Shown here in pieces: positions 36,122 through 47,903 of a stretch of DNA of 64,000 bases (position 1 is the first letter of the stretch; each line of letters begins with the position of its first letter). The notes beneath the pieces are model-generated. The model worked only from the letters and a program-made list of their open reading frames with translations, was not told the DNA's origin and ran no database searches. The DNA is taken from the NCBI GenBank assembly GCA_033220425.1, contig CM065650.1, positions 434,001 to 498,000 on the forward strand, written 5' to 3'. The DNA is from Lepraria neglecta (Eukaryota; Ascomycota; Lecanoromycetes; Lecanorales; Stereocaulaceae). The position numbers and the translations under genes are program-made.

Positions 36122-38406
36122 CTAGCTTTTCGGTGCATTCAAGACATCCTCGAACTCCTCCCCCACATCGTCCAGAAGCCCGTGTTCTGCCTTGGCCTGA
36201 ACGATGGTGCCGGTCTCGGTGCCCTCCACAAGAGCCGCAATTTCTTCGCTGAGTGACAATGACATGAGTGTGTGTTCTTGGTGGGAGGTGTTGTTATACA
36301 TACCGTAATGATAATACTTGCTTGCTCTGGCAGCTTGTTGCCTCTCGCCATCTGGGTCACTGTAATCGGACATCGTAGTGATTGGGGAGACCGGCAAAAC
36401 GCCATCGCTGCCGTAGCTGGACGCAGTGGCCGTCCTGGGCTCTTCGTAGCTGAGTTGTCTGGTTCGTCGAAGCGAGGAGAAGGCCGTAAGGACCAAAGTC
36501 TTGATGTGCGCATCCTTCGATTCCAATTTAGCGCGCTCTTTCAGAGATTTCCTGTCAATTTTGCCAGTCGAAGTTCTTGGGATTCTGTCAGTGAAGACGA
36601 TGCCGCCGTTAAGGCTTTTATACTTGGCAAGGTATACAGCCATGTGGGTCTTGACGTCGGACTCGCTTAGGTCGCTTTCTGGGACTTTGACAATGTAAGC
36701 TCGCGGAACCTCGGTGTCGCCATTGGCATTGGGATTGCTAGTGCCAATGACAGCAGCCTCCAGGATCTCGGTGTGGATCATCAGGACTGCTTCCAGTTCG
36801 GCGGGTGAAACTTGCCACCCTCGTACTTTGATCATTTCCTTTTTTCAAATCAATCAGCAGCGATACGAAGGCCACAGACACACTTTCGGGATGGGGCTAC
36901 CTTTTTCCGATCAACAATGTAGAATTTCCCTTGCTCCTGATAGCCAATGTCTCCAGTTTTCAGCCATCCGTCGGCATCCAAGGCGTTGTAGGTTGCCTCG
37001 TCATTGCCGAGATAACGTTGCATGACAAGGGGACTTCTGATGCTAATCTCAGCTTTCTCGTTGTCTTTCTCGACAGGATTTCCATCTTCGCCAACAAGCC
37101 TGAATTTAGTCAGCAATTGTGCACACAACCTTGGTAAAGCGTACTTGGCTTCCACTCCAGGTAGCAGTCTACCCACGCTCCCAGTATGATCTTTTTCGGG
37201 CCACAGAAATGTAGTTATCCATCCAGCCTCTGTCATACCCCATACTTGAACCACCCGTGCTGAGGGGACCAAAAGGCGGTACATTTGATCTTGAGTTCTC
37301 TGGTCTAACGGAGCGCCCGCGCTCCAGACTAGGCGAAGCGACTGGAGTTTCCCGTGCCACGACGGTGGCATTTTGAGAATGGCAGTCATAATTGCAGGAA
37401 CCATAGGCGTTTCCGTGATCTGATACTGTTCAATAAAATTGAGGTATCTCTGCATTTCAAACCGCCGCATGATGTAAGTTGGTATTCCTTCTCGAAGCGG
37501 TGAGAGGTGCGCAACTGGAAAGGCAAATGCATGGAACTCGGGTAGGCTTATTAGCCTCGAGACCTAGGAAGGTACTTGTATTAGCAATTCCGAGACAAAA
37601 TGTTCGAATGGAGTTGATGGCTCACATTATATGGCTTGTGCTTCGAGTCAGCCAATACCATGTTCTCCACCACACAGCTATAATGAGATATCATTGCAGC
37701 CTTCGGTAGCCCAGTCGTTCCACTAGTAGAAAGCAATGCAGCCGTCGTATCTTTTGCTTCGTCCTCGTGTGAAAAAGTCACCCAATCTTCCTCCCCATGC
37801 CGCAGCAGCTCCTGCAATGGCCTGCAGTGAAGAGTTTCTTGACTGGGAGTATCGAGCACGAAGACATTCGAGGCGGGTACCTCGGATGCTTGAGTTGCAA
37901 GGTTTACCACTGTTGGCAGAAACTCGGATTCTGTAATGACGAATCGAGCCTTGGTGTTCTGAATATGGTGGCTAAGCTCGTTTGTCGTGTATGCTGGATT
38001 AGAGCCTGTGAAGCGTCCTCCAGCGCCAATGATGCCGAGGAATAGCATTGTATACATTATCTAGAGACGTCAGCCCTGCATGCTCGAACTTTGCAAGCTC
38101 AAGTCAAATGCTCTCGACAAAAAAAATCGTGACTCGGTCCAGGAAATATGTCGTCCTTACATTGTTGAATGCATGCACGCAAACACAGTCTCCAGATTGT
38201 AGACCCACGGCCTTGAACCCGGCAACCAGTTTTCTGACCATAATTCGAGCTTCAGACGCGGAGATGGACTGGCATGGGTCATCTGCGTTGATGTATATTT
38301 TCTTCCCTTGTTCGTAGTCCTCGTTCTCAAGGTTTGCAAAGGTCCACGAGACCAGGTCCATTTGAGAGACATCATCTTGCAGGTCGAGGTATTCTGAAGA
38401 AGCCAT
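36122..38406 (-). CDS. 4-coumarate-CoA ligase-like acyl-CoA synthetase
   Basis: Five exons, 38406-38161, 38060-37626, 37563-37145, 37099-36901 and 36838-36122, give 671 aa in one frame. The adenylation motifs of the ANL superfamily are all present: LLSTSGTTGLPKAAMISHYS (P-loop), VQVWGMTEAGW, DGWLKTGDIGY, VDRKKEMIKVRGWQVSPAEL and the catalytic lysine in PRTSTGKIDRKSL. It activates an aromatic or fatty carboxylic acid to its CoA ester using ATP. A C-terminal extension of about 120 residues, rich in S, T and D, follows the domain and ends DVLNAPKS without an obvious PTS1 (SKL-type) signal. PAL lies upstream on the same strand, which suggests cinnamate or benzoate as substrate; that is inference. 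Confidence 0.9.
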
Positions 38407-39088
38407 GTTGAAGTGTTGGAAAAGCAACTGTGAAAGTTGAGAGGCGAAGAGATAGGAAGAGGGGAAGTTTATGCTGCCATTAGGTTAGGCAGACAGGAAG
38501 AAATGATGTCAAGCTACATGAATATTGCCGCCGCGTAAGCATGGGAATGAATGATTTAAAATAAACACTGTGTCGGGACTACCATGAGTAGGCGGGGTCG
38601 GAACAACGTTCTTACCCCCGAAGGAAGGCATGTTAGAAGTAAGTGACAGCGCCGAGCAGGCACAGTCAGGCGGGTTCAACACTTTAGGCCGGTACGGCAT
38701 GATTTCTCATTGGGACTCGGTCTGACTCGGTGGTTAGAACGTCATTTGTAATCACAGCCTTCCCATCTGAAATGAAGGATCGAGAGAGATGGGGTAGCGG
38801 GGGGCAAGATCGAATCGTGGGACTGAGTGTGGCTAACATCTTTCGTAAAACATAACGTCCACGCGGGACAAGATTGTACGAGGCATCGGTGCAACCCTCC
38901 CACCTGTAAGGCCCAAAATCTCACTTGAGCTGCGCATACATGAGACATTTTAGCTAATGTAGGGCATGCCAGGGATCAATTACACATTAATGGTTTGATG
39001 TGCCATTAAAGACAGTGTTTACGAGCTAGAGACACAGGTTGGCCAATGCGCTCAGCACTGCTCCATGATTTGCCGCTCATGCTCGGTA

Positions 39089-39163
39089 GGATGCTCCATC
39101 TCGATGCACTTACCCGGCAGAATGCACCATCTCGAAGCAATTATCCGGCAGGATGCACCATTG
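39089..39163. repeat. 31-bp tandem repeat, about 2.4 copies
   Basis: Units 39089-39119 and 39120-39150, then a partial copy to 39163. Shared core: ATGC-C/A-CCATCTCGA-x-GCA with a CCGGCA end. The two full copies differ at about five positions. Confidence 0.8.
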
Positions 39164-40626
39164 TTGCTTTTTATCTGAAATGGAGATCGGAGAACTCAGA
39201 TTGGCGAGATTTCCCTTAGGCAAGATCAGATATCGGCCGAGAAGAATGAGCGGTACAGTGAACGGCGTGAGAGGGCTTGCATGAACCTCTGCCGCCCCAG
39301 CGCGGCGCGAGAAGTAATTGGTCCCCACAATCGCTCGGGTATGCACATAATGGTGTGTAGAGCTAGACCGAACTACATTCCAAATCGAAAGAATGCACGA
39401 TATCTTTTTGAGATATGATAAGCCCGACCTTATATTTAGGGACGGCTCGCTGCCTATGCACGCAAGGCAGGCAGCCGACGTGTCCTTGGTGCTGGGTCAG
39501 ATGCTACCTGGTTTCGAGGGAGCGAAATGGTGGTGTACTGTTCCCAGCAAAATCAAATGTTCAATTCGCGCTAGTTCCATTTTGGGCTTTGGTGGTAGCC
39601 TATCCAGGCCTAGTGCCCGGAATATCGATCTTGGCGCGAGGGTGAGACGGAAATCGCCTAGCCTTTAACACCCCAAAGGCCCCACTTGCACCGGGGAGAG
39701 GGTCCGATTGTCCAGCCAATGATGCCTAGTGCGCTATCACTGCGGGGTACAGTTGAACGGCTTCAGCCATACTGGACGAAAGAGCGATTAAGTGAGGGGG
39801 GTGGTTTAGTGAGCACGAGGACGCGCTGTTGGTATCGTCTTGGTAATCGGACAATGTCCAGGTTTGGTACAGGCCTACGACGCTATCAGCAACCTATAAG
39901 ACGGATGTCTCCTCCCGTCAGATCAGCGGTTCGCCGGTTCGTTCCACGAATCTCTCAATACATACCATAGAAATGGTCTAGAGAGGATCTCCAGCCGGGT
40001 ACGCTTCGCGCTTGTGAAGCCTAGATTGCGCTACGTCCCGCCTTGCTTATTCCACCTTCCTGCAAGGCTCCAGAAACAGACCTCTCACGATTAGTAATAT
40101 AAAACGAAATAAAACAACCCATCTCTGATCACGCACGAGGCGTCCGTTTGATAGCGTTAGCACGCCATCTCAGCCGTTTCGATCCTCACTGTGTACACGT
40201 GGAAGATAACTAGAATGACATAGTCGTGGCAGACCCACTGACTAAGGACCCCTTCGCGCCGAGCGATGGTGGGCTTTGCGTTATCTTGCCAATAATAGAC
40301 ACCCATGGAAGGAGAACTGCAGTCAATGCGTAAACATCACATTTTCTCAGTGTGGAAGGTGTCTGTGCTGACGTATCGTCCATCGGGCTAACGTGTCCGG
40401 AAGCCGCCAATCATGCCCTTTCCATGTGAGGTTAATGGCTGCATACGACCGAGGCTAGTCAGGCGTTCCAAATAACCACAAGACATCCAAGCAACACTGG
40501 GCGTTCCAGCAACCACTACGCTGGAGCGAGCCTACGCCTACACCGCGATCTAGCAGCCAAAAGGTATCCAATCGTTAGTGCCTTCGCACCTACCACCAAA
40601 TCTCTCTTCACAAGAAAGATCTACAC

Positions 40627-40848
40627 AGACTCTTTTAGGATGATTGCATATGGATTGCCGTGCTGGTAAGGTATCGATCTATCACGAGAAGGATTAATCC
40701 AGACTCTTTTAGGATAATTGCATATGGATTGCCGTGCTGGTAAGGTATCGATCCATCACGAGAAGGATTAATCCAGATTCTTTCCACACTAGGAGAATGG
40801 ATAGCTGCGTATGAACCCCGGTGCTGGTAGAGCATCCACGTACTTGTT
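40627..40848. repeat. 74-bp tandem repeat, two close copies plus one degenerate
   Basis: Units 40627-40700 and 40701-40774 begin AGACTCTTTTAGGAT and differ at only two visible positions. A third, degenerate copy begins AGATTCTTTCC at 40775 and keeps GGTGCTGGTA. The period of 74 is not a multiple of three, so the array is unlikely to be coding. Confidence 0.85.
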
Positions 40849-41584
40849 GCTCCCCAACCAGACAATTCCGTTGAGCCATCAGATACCAGGCACCTTGGTG
40901 CTAGTACCTAGGCGTCTGCCACCATTATCCCCGTGGGGCCGTCAAAAAAGACGGTCTCAAGGCAACCACAATTGGCATCCTTCGGAAGTCAACGCTTGAT
41001 TACTTGTCCCTCGCAAGCTTCTTACTCATAACCGCCTTCTGAGCTTAGTTAGCCTAACGTTCGAGAAGCTTGGCTAGTCTAACATTAGGCCTGCCACGCG
41101 ACGCGATGCGATCGGTGTGTGCAAGGCACCTCAGGCGCCCTTATTCTAGCTCGTCCGTCAGCGGCTCTACTTGCCATCTGCCTTAGTCTTTTATAGTACC
41201 AAAAGCAATGTTGTAGAAACGTAATTGAATCCTTCAGTCCTCCATCTACCAGCTTATCGTATGATCTAAACAGGTCTATAAAATCCTTTCTATTGAGCTT
41301 TTTTTGTCTAACCCTATCCGTATGTATATAGTATCCCGTTCTATGTACAAGCAAGCGAGCACCAAAAAATGCCCAAGTATGTATAGCCGTGAGGCTGATG
41401 AGTTATAGTAGCACTAGCACGAGTTCAGGCCACAGCCAGATTGCGCCTTATAATGTGTACTAAAAAGACCACGCGTCATTATCAATCGTCCAATGAAAGC
41501 GCTACGCATTAGTTTTTGCTTTTGATCTCGTAAAGCCTCCAAGCAAATTCGTAATCGTTCTCGCAACCAGGCAGTGAAGGATTC

Positions 41585-43997
41585 TCAAGCTCCATTGCCA
41601 AAGCAGTCGCCCTTCAAGCAATCTAGAACAGGTCCATAAAGGCGCCCACTACGCATAGCCTCATAGATAACGCTAATGTTAGAGCCAATAGTTTTCATCC
41701 CATTCCCGGGCTGTGGCCGATCAGCCAAGCCGCGGTTGAACGGGACTTGGAGATCGTTGCGAACGTAAGCGTACATTCGGCTGGATGCCGCTCCAAGATA
41801 GGGCGTGGCATCAGGCTTGGCGAAGTAGCGGTCACGGTTCTGAGTGAACGTTTGGTAGAGCGATTCTGAGGACTGGAAGGTCCAGTCGCGGATAGCGCCA
41901 AGAACATCGAATTCTTTGGCAAGGGTGCAATGCGTGTAGAGGAAGGTCGTGAGGGTCGACTGCACAGCTTCAGCCGCGTCTTGAGCCCGATGTCGGGAGT
42001 CGAGTTGGGTAGTGGTTGGAAGGTGTTTGAGCATGTGCTTCAGGAGCTGGGATTGGAGAGTCTCGAGAGTATGCGGGTGTTGTATTGCGCTCTCAAAGAC
42101 CTTGGTCGTGACATCGCGAAGCACTGGTTCCATAGCCTCGGCGAATAGAACATTCATGGCTCTGAGATCGAGCGCTTGGCAGAGCACGTAGAGATAGCTA
42201 GCACAAATGTTCGAGAGACAATCAATAGCCGTATGCGTGTATCGTGCCGAAATAAAAGCCAGCGAATTAATAGCCTGATTACCCATTTCAGCCGTCTGCA
42301 CGTGGCTACTGACTGGGCTCGCTAGGAAGGCTAGTTCAGACATGTAAGCTGCCACATTGATGTCGGCGCCTTTCATCGTGAAAGAAGTACTGGGCTCATC
42401 GGCAGCGAGATTTGGCGGTAGGCCGTTGTTCATGGCCGGATTGATTAGCTCGGTACATTGCGAGAAAAGCATTCGGCCGAACATTTGGAGCGAGAGGCGT
42501 GTCTTTTCCATAGCGGATGTGATTGATACGGCTTGGAAGTTGCCGCCATGGTGGATTGCGCCGCCGATGACATCGACGAGTGGGTTGTCGGTAGTGGAGT
42601 TGCACTCGATGGAAATCTGTTCATGGGCGAGCGCGAGATCTTCAAGCTGCGGGCCAATCCATTGCGGTGAGGTTCGGAGCGCGTAGCGATCTTGTTTGAG
42701 ACCGCCTGCACATTCCTCGTCTTCATCATCGGATCGGGCAATCTTGGAATTGGCCAGGAAGCTGCGAATGTTCTTTGCTGCTTCGGCTTGGCCTCTATGG
42801 GGACGGACTTTCGAAAAGAACGCGTTGAAGCTGCCTACTGAGCCCTGGAGGGCTTCCACACCCATAGCTGTCAGGATTTGCGAGAAGATGGCTAAGTGGT
42901 GTGATTCTTGTAGCGCAAGAGCAGAGACTGCTGTTGAGACTGCGGTGCCGTTCAGGATTGCGAGACCTTCTTTGGGTCCGAGAGTGATGGGTTGGAGGGC
43001 CAGGAGCTCAAGGGCCTTGTCCGCTGGGATAAGATCGCGGCCTCCTTTACCATCATCGGTCCAGACGTAGCCATCAGGATTTCCTTCGATAACTCCAGTG
43101 ATGTAAGAGAGAGGCTGAAGGTCACCAGATGCCGAGACAGATCCACGCAATGGGACCAAAGGGATCATATTGTGGTTAAGCAAAGCCAGGAGAGACTCAA
43201 TAATATCAAAACGTGCGGCCGAATGGCCAGCAAGTAAAGATTTGCATCGTACAAGCATTGTTCCTCTAACCCAGGTTTCTGGCATGTATTCGGTGCCTGG
43301 AGAGTTGCTCAACTTGGCATGGATTGACCCGGCTTCTTTGACGACGGGGAGAATGCCGCTCTGCTGATGTTGGATCAGGGCTCGCTGCAGGTCTTTGGGG
43401 CGGTCAGTGCGGGTGTCTGCACTGCCGCCGAAGCCCGTCGTGACGCCTGTGCAACGTTAGAGCGGCTTTGGGGTGAGGAGGAAGGAGTATTACCATAGAG
43501 AGATCGACCACCTTGGAGGCGTTGTGAGAGGAAGTCTACGCTTCGGTTGACACGGCTGATGACTGCTGCGGTGTCTGCGATCTCTACGCGGGTGCTGTGT
43601 CTGGGCAAGCACGAATGTTAGGGGAACACATGGTGGATCTTTGTGCGAGTGAAGTGACGGGACCGCCCCCATCATAACAGTTGCACAAACGAAAATCTTT
43701 CGAAGAAAAAGTGCAAGTGTTCAGACGGCGCCATTGGGAAGCGTTTTGATGGTGATGGCAAGAAAATGTTGCTTACCTCGAAACCGCAGAAACCGTGGCG
43801 ATACCAAGGTCTTGCATGTCAACAAAAACATGCTTGTTGCCGTCAACGTGAGCCACGAGGATGTTCCATTCGTGCAGCACCATGTTGCCGTGAGGTCCTG
43901 ACTGAGCCATTTCCATAGAAGCTGGCGTTGGAGGGAAGAACTCGGGCTTGTCTGTGAACTCTTTGGGCTCAGGGGAGTCGAGTGTTGCTGGCGACAT
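41585..43997 (-). CDS. PAL: Phenylalanine ammonia-lyase
   Basis: Three exons, 43997-43777, 43600-43494 and 43446-41585, give 729 aa, the usual length of fungal PAL. The MIO prosthetic group forms from Ala-Ser-Gly in RGSVSASGDLQPLSYI. Also visible are the active-site loop GVTTGFGGSADTRT (starting at the third exon), LAILNGTAVST, and NSTTDNPLVD with IHHGGNFQAVSITSAMEK. It converts phenylalanine to trans-cinnamate and ammonia. The first intron (176 nt) is unusually long for this window. The 5' leader contains GT/GA-rich repeats. The C-terminus ends CLKGDCFGNGA. The gene looks intact and shares its strand with the 4CL-like gene downstream. Confidence 0.96.
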
Positions 43998-45397
43998 GAT
44001 TGCTGCTGTTGGTGGAGCGTGAGATGTGTGAGGTGTGTAAGGTGTGTAAGGTATGAGGTGTATTGTGAGGTGTGAAAAAATTGGAAAGTGTGAGCGGTAT
44101 CCGAGATAAGGGGTGGAAGATGTTCGATGGAAGTGGTGTCCTTTTTGGTCAAAGTGTTAAGCCTTTGACGGAGCGAATTAGCGAATTGATTGGAGGCGAT
44201 GTTGTGTGAAGTGAAATGTTTTGTGGGTCTAGACTTTCAAGTGGACTAAGAGATGGTGGTTGCTGGCTTTGCAAATGGGCAAATTACCCAATTGGAGGCG
44301 ATGCTGTGCAAAGTGAATTGACTCGAACTCTTGGGATGAACGAATATATATTCGTCTAGCCGTTATTTGTGTCGGGGCTGAGTGTTGATCATCGAGGTCC
44401 CTGCACATGCAGGCTGTAGATATATGAGGTAAATGAGCATTAGGTTGTGGAAAGCGCGTCCCAAGTCAGAACCTACCAAAAATGCCAAACGGGAGAGGCA
44501 AGCGTGAGGCAAGCGTGAAGCAGGCCGGATAAGTTCGGTAAAGTGCGGGATTGAAACCGTGGTGATAGATCAGATGAAGGAGAGGGATGACGCCTGAGAT
44601 GTCCTGTGATCACTTGGAGTATCTAAGTAGTGATGACCTAAGCCGTCAATCAAGCATGGCGTTGCTCGGTCGGGGTCGAAGCGATCCTTGTCGGCTTGTG
44701 CAGGGCATTAGGCCATTGCCGGCCTGGGTGGATTTCATTGGCCGATGTCACATTCTTGAGGCGCAGCTATTGGGTGGCGAATGGCGTGTATTCTCAGCCC
44801 GCTTGGGGAATTTGAGATCAGATAGATAGCATCCCGTCTGATCAGAGTCTACACGTGGGAATGAGCACGCATCAGTGTATTGCGTCAAAAAGGGGAAAAA
44901 GTATCCTCTTCGGTTGATGCCCGAGTATCAAGATGGCCTTTAAGTGTCAAACATGTACCGAAGTATACAATACTGCATGCGGGCATCTAGATCTGCAAAT
45001 ATTTCTCGTGCCTGAACGAAACAAAGAATTTGGTCGCACGTTCTTCCCAATTGGCGAGTCACTTCTCATAATCTTGGCATTCGATGTGTCAGCGTCCATA
45101 TGCCAGCATCAAGAAGAAATTTGCATAAGCTGTGGTGCTAACACTAGTTTACATGCCTCGTCAGGGAGGGGTCATAGAGAGGAAGAGGTAACAATAGGGA
45201 GAGTTTTTGAAAAGCCGCATTTTCACCATTTTCCACGCTTATTATGCACACAGCACCAGTTTTCAAGCTTCAGCTTCCATCGTCAACGTATCAATATCAT
45301 CTCCTCCTTTTGTACCAATTTCATCCGATTGTAGGAAACTCCATGCAAGATCATATGCAGCGGATCATGATCTTGTGGAGCAAGATTGGCAGTGTGT
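43998..45397. other. Intergenic stretch upstream of PAL
   Basis: Contains the PAL promoter and a purine/GT-rich simple-repeat leader at about 44010-44085 built on GTGTGAGGTGTGTAAG-like units. The rest has no recognised feature. A frame at 44933-45334 opens MAFKCQTCTEVYNTACGHLD with paired Cys but has no convincing body. Confidence 0.45.
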
Positions 45398-46598
45398 CTA
45401 CGCACCCTCGTCATCATCACCAACGCGGATTGCGCCATCCTTGGACATGCCGTGAGCCCAGAAGCCTTCAATGGAGGCGGTGCTGGAAGATTGTCAGCCA
45501 TTGTGGTATACACCCGAAAGCAGGCCAACTTACCCGGACATAGCATCATGGGTGAAGAGAAGCCAAAATCCGAAGACGGGTTTGGCGAGGACATCGAGGA
45601 CGGCGTAGGCAACGATCTCAGCATCGACGTTGATGTTGCGAGATCCATCAGCAATGCCCCAGATACTAAACAATGTCAGCACGCTCCAACGAACTTGTGA
45701 TGGCAAAAGTTACATGGGGTAGACGGTCCAGAGAACAAGAGTGAACCCAGCAATGGCACTGAAGAATGTAGCGGTCTTCTTATCCTTGTTCTGGACAATG
45801 CCACGGCCGTTATAGCCAAGCTGGTAGACAACGACCAGGTATGCAATGCAAGCCATTGCGTACCAACCCCACTTGGGACCAGTCTCAACAGTGAAGGCGG
45901 CGAAGAGACCGGTCAAGATCATGATGAGGTCGGCAACGACAGCGACGAGGATGTGGGCACCGCCTAGGCCCGCAAGCAAGCAGAGATCCAGTAGCAGGAG
46001 TGGGGTGGTGAGGCACCAGTCGACGTAGCGGGCCCAGTAGACCTCACGGTAGACGGTCTGGAAGGTATCTGGGAAGTGCTTCTGGCTCTGCTTGATCGTG
46101 ATCTTGTTGTAGGAGACGCCATCATTAACAGCCATGGCGAAGTAGGAAATCATGGCGAAGGTGGTGATGAAGGCAGTCAGGATGTGGAACATGCGTTTTT
46201 GCTAGGAGCCGTCAGCACTGGCACGCGTTTCGGAGCTTTTCGGCATCAGTGAAGATGGGCGATACTCACGACTGGGACACGGAATGCCATAATGTAGAAT
46301 GCCAGAGACGAGATGAGCATAATGACGAAGACAACCCTGATGTTCAATGAGTATGGTTGCCTGGAGGGTGTTGAGGGTATTGAGAGGAGTAAACAGACCA
46401 GAGAGTACGGTTGCCAATGTCACCAGCTTTCTGGTATTCAGGAGTGTCTCCCGGCACCACCTGTCGTTCTGTCAGTCACAATTTGAGAGAAGAATGTATA
46501 GATACCAGATTGAGGTCATCATTAGGAGGGGCGAAACACACTGTTGGGATAGGAGCGATAGACGAGGTCTTCCTAAGAGCTTCCATGACGCCCGTCAT
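45398..46598 (-). CDS. Fungal rhodopsin, proton-pump type
   Basis: Six exons, 46598-46506, 46460-46399, 46336-46270, 46201-45714, 45665-45534 and 45482-45398, give 308 aa. Seven membrane helices are visible. Helix C reads ARYVDWCLTTPLLLLDLCLL. This keeps both carboxylates of a light-driven proton pump: the acceptor Asp in YVDW (bacteriorhodopsin D85) and the donor Asp in LLDLCLL (D96). Helix G holds the retinal Schiff-base lysine in VLDVLAKPVFGFWLL. The C-terminus EGFWAHGMSKDGAIRVGDDD is typical of the CarO/Leptosphaeria group. The protein binds retinal in the plasma membrane. No carotenoid genes are adjacent. The gene looks intact. Confidence 0.95.
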
Positions 46599-47903
46599 TG
46601 TTACGGTGGGCTGTATGGCCTGGTAAGTTGTATGGTGAGTTTGTGATGTAGATTCAAAGAGGATGAGAAGAGGATGAAGAGGTGGTGTGATGGGTTTGTG
46701 AGGATGGGGAAGGAAGAGGAGGCAGAAAACTTGGAGCTATTGCGTAAGGAAGCCGCGCTTGTTGATTGGCCAAGGATTGCGGGGTTCTTTTGACTGGTGA
46801 ATCAAGGAACTCGGCGACTCTTCTCCGTCATCGAAAAGACGGCAACAGAACCATCGAAGAATCAGGTTAGACTACAATCTCTTTTGCGTCACGGGATGTA
46901 CTTTTCTGGCTGCTTTTGATTGAGACCTGCTATGATGCATTGTATAATTGCTCTTTGGGCCTGACAGCTTCTGCATGATGACAATCCCATCTTGGCGATC
47001 AGATCTGGGAAACGGAGAAGTCCCCCGGAGATAGAGATCCATATCTACCAATCACGTCAGAAATTGGAGGTACAACAAGAGTACCTTATCTATGAGATTG
47101 CGGGCGTGCGCTTTGCCACATTTGTGAAAGTGAGTGTTGCCGCTTCAACATCAAAATTGATACTTTGAACAAGAAGACCATTTGCGGGTGTAGCTCCGAG
47201 GTTTGAGATCTCTGTATCTGAGCGCCCGCATTTGTTCGTTTTCGCTGCCCCGCTCGTCGTTGGTCTACCAGCTGACCTGAACATATGCGTCTAGGGCATC
47301 TTCTAACGAGATCATGTGTTGCGCAAATCGTTGCTAAATCCGGAACACGTGTTTCATCCAATGACGGCTATTTTGCCATCATCCCATATTGTCGACGTGA
47401 CAGGATCTTCTTGGATTCCTTTAGATATTTGATGATGAGCCACAATACCGTAAATAGCCAAAATTGCATTTGATATGAGGAAGCGGTCAAGCCAAGACTT
47501 GGAGATACTTGTAAATGCTGCCAAACCGGCCTCATCATCCTTTCCGTCTTGTCTTTGTTTCTGAAATGAAAATGTTATGTCGGCCGCTTACAGCCCCAAG
47601 AGGATTGTTCTTGCCAACAGTTCTACACTATGTGTTCAGAGCACGCTGTGCTGGGCGTTGTCTTGCCTATGAATTTGCTTGATCCTCTCGGAAAGGCCTT
47701 CATGGAGCCATTGGCAGCAATGTTTGAAGGTATATAACTCGGAGGTGTTTAGCAGAGCGTGTACTTGGCCATGTGCCCAGATATTTGCCGTCTTCGTTCT
47801 TTGTTGATGTTCGCATTCGCTGTTTGCGACTCCGCCGGCTTCGTCCATCCTAGGTCAGAAAATTGTCAAATGCCGAGAAAGCTCTTTTTCAAACTTTTCC
47901 GTC
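46599..47903. other. Intergenic stretch
   Basis: About 1.3 kb between divergently transcribed genes. No recognised gene or repeat. Confidence 0.5.

Larger units (their letters stand above)
38407..41584. other. Gene-poor stretch with small tandem repeats
   Basis: 3.2 kb between the acyl-CoA synthetase start and the PAL stop. No intact gene was recognised. It contains the 31-bp and 74-bp tandem repeats listed separately and several motif-less short frames (39393-39668, 40210-40410, 41085-41354). Confidence 0.5.

Noticed and set aside
39393-39668. 91-codon ATG frame between the CoA ligase and PAL
   Set aside because: No recognisable domain, a competing frame overlaps it, and composition does not differ from surrounding non-coding sequence.
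40190-40260. Possible Copia-type retrotransposon tail (VVADPLTKDPF)
   Set aside because: A single short match to the usual end of the family's RNase H region, with no other domain or terminal repeat visible nearby; too weak to call.
41085-41354. Basic frame (RQKKLNRKDFIDLFRSYDK) upstream of the PAL stop
   Set aside because: It looked like a DNA-binding or integrase-like piece, but no second motif supports it.
44933-45334. 133-codon frame with paired cysteines at its start
   Set aside because: The opening looks protein-like (KCQTCTEVYNTACGH), but the rest lacks any motif and no splice structure was found.
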